Positions 55,193 through 59,074 of a stretch of DNA of 59,074 nucleotides are shown piece by piece. Below the pieces are notes generated by a model, which did not search any database, was not told the origin of the DNA, and saw only the letters and a list, made by a program, of their open reading frames with translations. This stretch comes from an uncultured Chloroflexota bacterium (GTDB lineage Bacteria; Chloroflexota; Limnocylindria; Limnocylindrales; CSP1-4), in the NCBI GenBank assembly GCA_903822495.1, contig CAIJPD010000068.1, positions 1 through 59,074 on the forward strand, written 5' to 3'. The position numbers were made by a program, and so were the translations under genes. The number at the start of each line of letters is the position of its first letter. The stretch's first letter is position 1.

Positions 55193-56434
55193 CTAGCCCA
55201 GCGAGACCGCCGGCCAGCTGATCGCGAAGCGCGCGCCGCCCAGGGGCGAGCTGTCCACCAGCCAGCGGCCGCCCGTCGCCTGGACGATCGCGTCGCCGAT
55301 GGCCAGGCCCAGGCCGGCACCGCCCGCCTCCGACGAGGTCACCACCGAGCGATGGAACCGGTCGAAGATGCGCTGGCGGTCCTCCTCGCGGATCCCGGGG
55401 CCGCTGTCGTCCACGATGACCGAGGCACGGCCACCCTCGCCCATCACGGTGACGATGACCTGGCCACCCTCCGGGACGTACTTGCACGCGTTGTCAACCA
55501 GGACGCCGATCAGCCGGTCCACGAGGTCGGGGGCCGCGGCGATGACCGCGCCCGTGTCCGCGGCGATGACCGAGAGCTGGAACCCGCGCGTCTCCGCGAT
55601 CGCCGCGAACCGGTCCACGGCCTGGCGAGCGAGGGTGCCCAGGTCCACCGGTTCATTCGCCTTGGGCGGGTGCGCGGCATCGAAGCGGGCCAGCCAGAGC
55701 ATGTCCTCCAGCAGCCGGCGCATCCGCTTGGACTCCCGGTCCACGCGGGTGAACGCGGTCCGATACCAGGCGGCGTCCCGATCCTGGGCCAGAGCCAGGC
55801 TGGTGTGCGCCTCGATGACCGACAGCGGTGTCCGCAGCTCGTGCGACGCGTCCGCGGTGAACTCCAGCTGCCGCCGCCGGCCAGCCTCGATGGGCGCCGC
55901 GACCCGGCGGCCCACGAGGGCGGCACCCGCGAAGACCGAGACCAGCAGGAACGGCGCGATCAGCAGCTCGCCCAGGAGGATGGTCCGCTGCGCGTCCCCC
56001 ACCTGGTAGAGCGGCTCGGCGACCACGACCTTGTCATTGCCGACGGTCTGGCCGGCGATCCGGACCTGCGTCCCGCTGATCGTGGCGGTCACGGGGCTGG
56101 ACACGGCGCGCAGCTCCGCGGGAAGATCCGGGGTGCCGCTCTGGGCGAGGACGCGCCCGTCCGAGGTGACGGTCCACGTGAGGTTGAGCTGCGCAAAGGG
56201 CCGGCTGGGATCCCGGCCGGGGTCGAACGGCGAGTCGGGCTCGCGGCCCCCCTGCGGTGGCAGCCGGCCGATGGTGCCGGTGATCCGGCGGTCCACGTCC
56301 GCGGTCAGGTTGATGGTCGTGAAGGCGATCACGCCGGCGGCCACGATGAGATACATGAGGGCGACCACGCCGGTCGCCGACAGCGCCACCCGGATGACCT
56401 GGCGTCGGACGCCCGGGCCCGCGGTGGCGCCCAT
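55193..56434 (-). CDS. Membrane sensor histidine kinase (EnvZ/PhoR-like)
   Basis: 413 aa. TM1 about 18-40, extracellular sensor about 41-150, TM2 about 152-175, then a short HAMP remnant. HisKA with H198 in the classical ASHELRTPLSVIEAH. HATPase: VLVDNACKYVPEGG, VDDSGPGIREED, GGAGLGLAIGDAIV. ATG overlaps the response regulator stop (ATGA). The frame runs further upstream without homology. Signal unknown; adjacent glycan genes suggest envelope sensing. Confidence 0.93.
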   Translation of the reverse strand: MGATAGPGVRRQVIRVALSATGVVALMYLIVAAGVIAFTTINLTADVDRRITGTIGRLPPQGGREPDSPFDPGRDPSRPFAQLNLTWTVTSDGRVLAQSGTPDLPAELRAVSSPVTATISGTQVRIAGQTVGNDKVVVAEPLYQVGDAQRTILLGELLIAPFLLVSVFAGAALVGRRVAAPIEAGRRRQLEFTADASHELRTPLSVIEAHTSLALAQDRDAAWYRTAFTRVDRESKRMRRLLEDMLWLARFDAAHPPKANEPVDLGTLARQAVDRFAAIAETRGFQLSVIAADTGAVIAAAPDLVDRLIGVLVDNACKYVPEGGQVIVTVMGEGGRASVIVDDSGPGIREEDRQRIFDRFHRSVVTSSEAGGAGLGLAIGDAIVQATGGRWLVDSSPLGGARFAISWPAVSLG

Positions 56435-57102
56435 CACGCGGCCTCCAGCCGATAGCCCGCGCCCCGGACGGTGACGATGCTGACCTGGGCATCGCGCAGC
56501 TTGGCGCGCAGGCGGCTCAGCTGGACGTCGATCGCGTTGGAGCCCAGCGGGTCCGTCTCGTCCGCCCAGGCATGCTCGGCGATGGCCTTGCGGTCCACCA
56601 CGGCGGGCGAGCGTCGAAGCAGGACCTCCAGGATCCGGTACTCGGTGGCGGTGAGGGAGACCGGCTCGCCGTTGACGGCGACGGCGCGCGTGACCGGATC
56701 CAGCGTCAGGCGGCCGGCGCCCAGAACGGGCGCGTCCACCCCGCGCGGCCGGCGCTGCAGGGCTCGGACACGGGCCAGCAGCTCGCCGAAGTCGAAGGGC
56801 TTGACCAGGTAGTCGTCGGCGCCGGTGTCCAGGCCGCGGATCCGGTCCGCTGGGGTGTCGCGGGCGGTCAGCATCAGGAGGCCGGTGGGCCGGTTGTGCT
56901 TGCGGGCCCAGGCCACGACGTCGATCCCCTCGGCGCCGGGCATCCGCCAGTCGATGACCGCGACGTCGTACTCGTACCACTTGAGGTAGTCGATGGCGTC
57001 GTCGCCGCGCTCGACCGCGTCGACGTGATAGCCGGCATCGGTCAGGCCCAGGACAAGGACCTCGCGCAGGCCTTCATCGTCCTCGGCCACCAGGACTCGC
57101 AT
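56434..57102 (-). CDS. OmpR/PhoB-type response regulator
   Basis: 222 aa. Receiver with D8/D9, phospho-acceptor D51 (VAVIDWRMPG), T in LMLTARD and K in DYLVKPFDFGEL. Winged helix about 125-220 (VSLTATEYRILEVLLRRS, LGSNAIDVQLSRLRAKL, TVRGAGYRLEAA). ATG at 57102 has GGAGGGAG upstream; an in-frame ATG at 57129 lacks one. Coupled to the kinase by 4 bases. The 143-base upstream gap should hold its promoter. Confidence 0.95.
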   Translation of the reverse strand: MRVLVAEDDEGLREVLVLGLTDAGYHVDAVERGDDAIDYLKWYEYDVAVIDWRMPGAEGIDVVAWARKHNRPTGLLMLTARDTPADRIRGLDTGADDYLVKPFDFGELLARVRALQRRPRGVDAPVLGAGRLTLDPVTRAVAVNGEPVSLTATEYRILEVLLRRSPAVVDRKAIAEHAWADETDPLGSNAIDVQLSRLRAKLRDAQVSIVTVRGAGYRLEAA

Positions 57103-57245
57103 GGTCAGGGCTCCCTCCGTGTAGCTCACGGGGCGATCCTCGCCCGGAATCCCTGTCGATCCCGTTACGGCGCGGGGCGGCTCGGCTGATGGTAGCGCCG
57201 TGCTCGGGCGATGCGACCGTATCGGTCACCCTGGCGGTGGTGCCG

Positions 57246-57956
57246 TCAGCGGGTGAGCCGGCGGAAGGCGGCTCTGGCGTCCTCGGGATCCGCGGCGACG
57301 CTCCACGTCCGCGACCGATCGGCAGCGAGCGGACCCACGCGGCTCAGAGCGGCTCGTTCGTTTGACTTGAATGACGCGCGCAGGGCCTCGATGTCCTTGC
57401 TCAACGCGAGGAGACGCGCGAGGTCCTCGGCGTCCCGGGGCGCCTGGCGCGCCTCCCATGCGCGGACCTTGAGGACGATCGCGCCGGCCAGGGAGGGGAC
57501 CGGCAGCAGGCCCTCGCTTCCAGCGCCGACGATCCGAACGGACAGGTGGCGGCGAGTCGCGAGCGCCCGCGTGCCACCCGGCACCTGGGTCGTCACCCCG
57601 GGCGGCATCGTGGTCAGGTCCACGCGGCGCCCCAGGTGGTCTGGCGCCAGCAGATCGACCTGCTCGAGGCCGCGCTGGAAGCGGTATGGGTGGCCCGTCC
57701 CGACGGCGTCGAAGCCGGCGGCGAGCAGCCGATCCGCCGCCGACCGGGTGGCGCCGGCGAGCGCCCGCACGTCCACCAAGGCGTCGATGTCACCCGTCGT
57801 CCGGCCGGTCGGCACGCCCGCCTCCTGCTCGAGGAGCATGACCATCTGGGCGCCGATCAGGACCCAGGGAATGTTCACCAGGGCCCCGGCGACGCTGAGG
57901 GCAGTGGCCCAGGAGGCCGCCTCCGGTTCGCTCCGCGGCAGCACCTCGATGGTCAT
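57246..57956 (-). CDS. Nucleotidyltransferase-fold protein, AbiEii/MNT-like (candidate toxin)
   Basis: 236 aa. N-terminal nucleotidyltransferase pattern: WVLIGAQMVMLLEQEAG, then RTTGDIDALVDV with D56 and D58 as metal ligands, a third acidic candidate in QVDLLAP or RRVDLTTM, and VPSLAGAIVLKVRAWEAR with DAEDLARLLAL in the C-terminal part. This is the layout of AbiEii-type toxins. ATG overlaps the stop of the HTH gene (ATGA), the order antitoxin then toxin. Function as a toxin is inferred from family and gene order. Confidence 0.8.
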   Translation of the reverse strand: MTIEVLPRSEPEAASWATALSVAGALVNIPWVLIGAQMVMLLEQEAGVPTGRTTGDIDALVDVRALAGATRSAADRLLAAGFDAVGTGHPYRFQRGLEQVDLLAPDHLGRRVDLTTMPPGVTTQVPGGTRALATRRHLSVRIVGAGSEGLLPVPSLAGAIVLKVRAWEARQAPRDAEDLARLLALSKDIEALRASFKSNERAALSRVGPLAADRSRTWSVAADPEDARAAFRRLTR

Positions 57957-58639
57957 CGTCCCTCGAGCGCCTCGCGCGCCACCGCCTGGGCCCTGGGATC
58001 GCGATCGTCGGCGAGGTCGAGCGCCACCGCCAGCCGCGGCGCGAACCGGCCGGGCAGCCAGGCCCGGATGCCCGGGGCCACGACCCGCAGGCGCACGTTC
58101 GGCCGGTCGGACGGGACCAACGAGTAGCGGGCGATGAGACGGGCGGCGGTCGGCTGGTCCACGTAGAGCTCGACGGGCGCGTCCGGCGCGATGAGACCAA
58201 GCCCAACGTCACGGGCGTGGCGCGGCCCCGTCAGCACGACGCCGGCCTCTGCCTCGAGCCTGTCGAGGTCCGAGCTGTGGGCGCGCAGGTCACGACGTTC
58301 CGCTCGGCCGCCCAGCTTCCCGCGACGCTCCCAGAGGTCGCCCTCGCGCAGCGCGCGACGGAGCTTGGACAGGGTCACGCCGTCCACACCGTCCGGCGGT
58401 ACCCCGCTCGCCAGGAGGATCAGCGCCCAGGACCGGCGTGGCGAGAAGGACCGTCCTGGCGCTGCGCCAGCCTCGGCCCGAGCCTCCACGTCCTCGCGGC
58501 GGAGAACGTACCTGCCGCCGAGGCGCCGGAACGGTAGCACGCCCGTCGCCGCCAGCTGTCGCACGCGGTCCCGCGAGACCTTCAGCGCCTCGGCGGCCGC
58601 GGCGGTCGACAGCCAGTCATCGTCGATTTCCTCAACCAT
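57953..58639 (-). CDS. HTH protein, candidate antitoxin of the nucleotidyltransferase module
   Basis: 228 aa. N-terminal excisionase/MerR-type HTH (about 8-55: LSTAAAAEALKVSRDRVRQL, GVLPFRRLGGRYVLRREDV). The rest (about 75-228) resembles the C-terminal part of AbiEi-like partners: a winged or helical section, VVLTGPRHARDVGLGL, VELYVDQPTAARLIARYSLV, and a tail DLADDRDPRAQAVAREALE. The promoter palindrome spans its own start, so autoregulation is likely. Confidence 0.75.
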   Translation of the reverse strand: MVEEIDDDWLSTAAAAEALKVSRDRVRQLAATGVLPFRRLGGRYVLRREDVEARAEAGAAPGRSFSPRRSWALILLASGVPPDGVDGVTLSKLRRALREGDLWERRGKLGGRAERRDLRAHSSDLDRLEAEAGVVLTGPRHARDVGLGLIAPDAPVELYVDQPTAARLIARYSLVPSDRPNVRLRVVAPGIRAWLPGRFAPRLAVALDLADDRDPRAQAVAREALEGR

Positions 58640-58677
58640 CGTGTCGGCACGATAGATTGGGAAACGGACGCCGTCAA
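58639..58677 (-). promoter_or_regulatory. Promoter and operator of the HTH/nucleotidyltransferase module
   Basis: On the minus strand TTGACG (58672-58677), a 17-base spacer and TATCGT (58649-58654). This is the best sigma-70-like promoter in the window, with only 9 bases between -10 and ATG. TCGTG-CCGA-CACGA (58639-58652) is a 5-bp-arm inverted repeat overlapping -10 and start, a natural autorepression site. Confidence 0.65.
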
Positions 58678-58733
58678 GCCTCGATGTTGGCGCGTGCCGC
58701 GGGGACCTCCCGAGTGGTCAGATCGGGCGAGGG

Positions 58734-58784
58734 GTGGGGACTTCTCCACGGCCACCAGTGGGGACTTTCACTTGGCCATTGACA
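58734..58784. mobile_element. IS21-like element end (relic)
   Basis: Two adjacent units beginning GTGGGGACTT (58734 and 58758), each running into a GGCCA core, end at 58784. Read on the minus strand the outer end is TGTCAATGGCCAAGTGAAAG, the type of repeated terminus I associate with IS21-family elements. No istA or istB gene is present. Confidence 0.5.
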
Positions 58785-58836
58785 CTCGGTCTCCCCTTTC
58801 GGACCGGCGTGCCCCGCCGTGGCTGTCAACTGGCTG

Positions 58837-58941
58837 TCAGGCCCCGATCGCCAGCGCCACCTCAGACCACAGCCGGTCGGTCTCGCCCTCCAGACCGTGG
58901 AGGTACACGCTGGTCACCGCCAGCGAGCTGTGGCGGAACCT
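58837..58941 (-). pseudogene. Tyrosine recombinase (phage-integrase family) C-terminal remnant
   Basis: Minus-strand translation ending at the TGA of 58837-58839 gives FRHSSLAVTSVYLHGLEGE and then TDRLWSEVALAIGA. HSSLAVTSVYL is the helix before and including the catalytic Tyr of tyrosine recombinases. The sequence upstream changes to insertion-element DNA at about 58941, so only about 35 residues remain. Confidence 0.65.
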
Positions 58942-58973
58942 GTCAAGCCCGGTGAGACACCCGCGGTCGAAGA

Positions 58974-59074
58974 TTAGGCTCGCGGCACCTCCCTCACCGG
59001 TCGGTTGATCCAGACCTCGGCGGGGACCGGCCTTGGTGCCGGCAGGCCCCTGACGAACCGCTCCGGGTGCGCCG
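58974..59074 (-). mobile_element. IS3-family transposase, C-terminal end (runs off the window)
   Basis: The minus-strand frame from the window edge to the TAA at 58974-58976 encodes HPERFVRGLPAPRPVPAEVW followed by INRP. This proline-rich tail is typical of integrase-core transposases of IS3-type elements. TGTCAAG...GAGACA (58941-58959) just beyond the stop looks like the element's terminal inverted repeat, abutting the recombinase remnant. Confidence 0.65.

Overview
The window is a high-G+C chromosome segment (about 70% by eye) from a flagellated, probably monoderm bacterium. Several traits point toward Chloroflexota or a related lineage: CheC/CheD-type chemotaxis, a FlaG and TIGR02530-type flagellar set with no P- or L-ring genes, two F420-dependent LLM-family oxidoreductases, and starts that often lack a Shine-Dalgarno. 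This is inference; no rRNA or other marker gene is present. No rRNA, tRNA or CRISPR array was seen, and no gene-free stretch exceeds about 260 bases.

Layout. (1) 1-6447, minus strand: a chemotaxis operon read histidine kinase, LuxR-type regulator, FlaG, CheC, CheD, CheY, CheB, methyl-accepting receptor (receptor cut by the window edge). (2) 6641-21668, plus strand, divergent from it: a tightly coupled flagellar operon flgC-fliE-fliF-fliG-fliH-fliI-fliJ-M23 peptidase-flgB-fliK-flgD-TIGR02530-flgE. Most neighbours overlap by 4 bases. flgB is displaced from flgC, a peptidoglycan hydrolase is embedded, and FliK is enormous (1710 aa). A double hairpin closes the operon. (3) 21745-30507: a secreted propeller-like protein, an HDOD protein, a NifX-like protein, a membrane protein, an Asp/Glu-racemase-fold protein, RsgA, two zinc-ribbon membrane proteins and an orphan ABC substrate-binding lipoprotein. 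(4) 30767-36879: gltB-gltD glutamate synthase. (5) 36952-46603: a PH-like protein, two LLM oxidoreductases, a lipoprotein with an OmpR-type two-component pair, an MFS exporter, a polysaccharide deacetylase lipoprotein and a DUF985 cupin. (6) 46659-49744: two translationally coupled MutS-family ATPases that lack mismatch-recognition domains. (7) 49866-57102, minus strand: two membrane glycosyltransferases, a GT2-GtrA fusion and a second OmpR-type two-component system. (8) 57246-59074: a HTH/nucleotidyltransferase module resembling AbiE-type toxin-antitoxin systems, followed by mobile-element debris (IS21-like end, tyrosine-recombinase C-terminus, IS3-family transposase C-terminus).

How it works together. 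Regions 1 and 2 build the flagellar basal body, rod, export ATPase and hook and steer it. The kinase/LuxR pair at the head of the chemotaxis operon, facing flgC across 193 bases, is the natural candidate regulator of motility. The export gate, stator, filament, C-ring FliM/N, CheA, CheW and sigma-28 genes are not in the window. Many stand-alone genes lack a Shine-Dalgarno and carry a TANNNT hexamer 6-8 bases before the start codon, which suggests leaderless transcription, while the flagellar genes mostly keep Shine-Dalgarno sites. The strongest candidates for new biology are the paired MutS-like ATPases, the giant FliK, the M23 peptidase inside the rod operon and the HTH/nucleotidyltransferase module.
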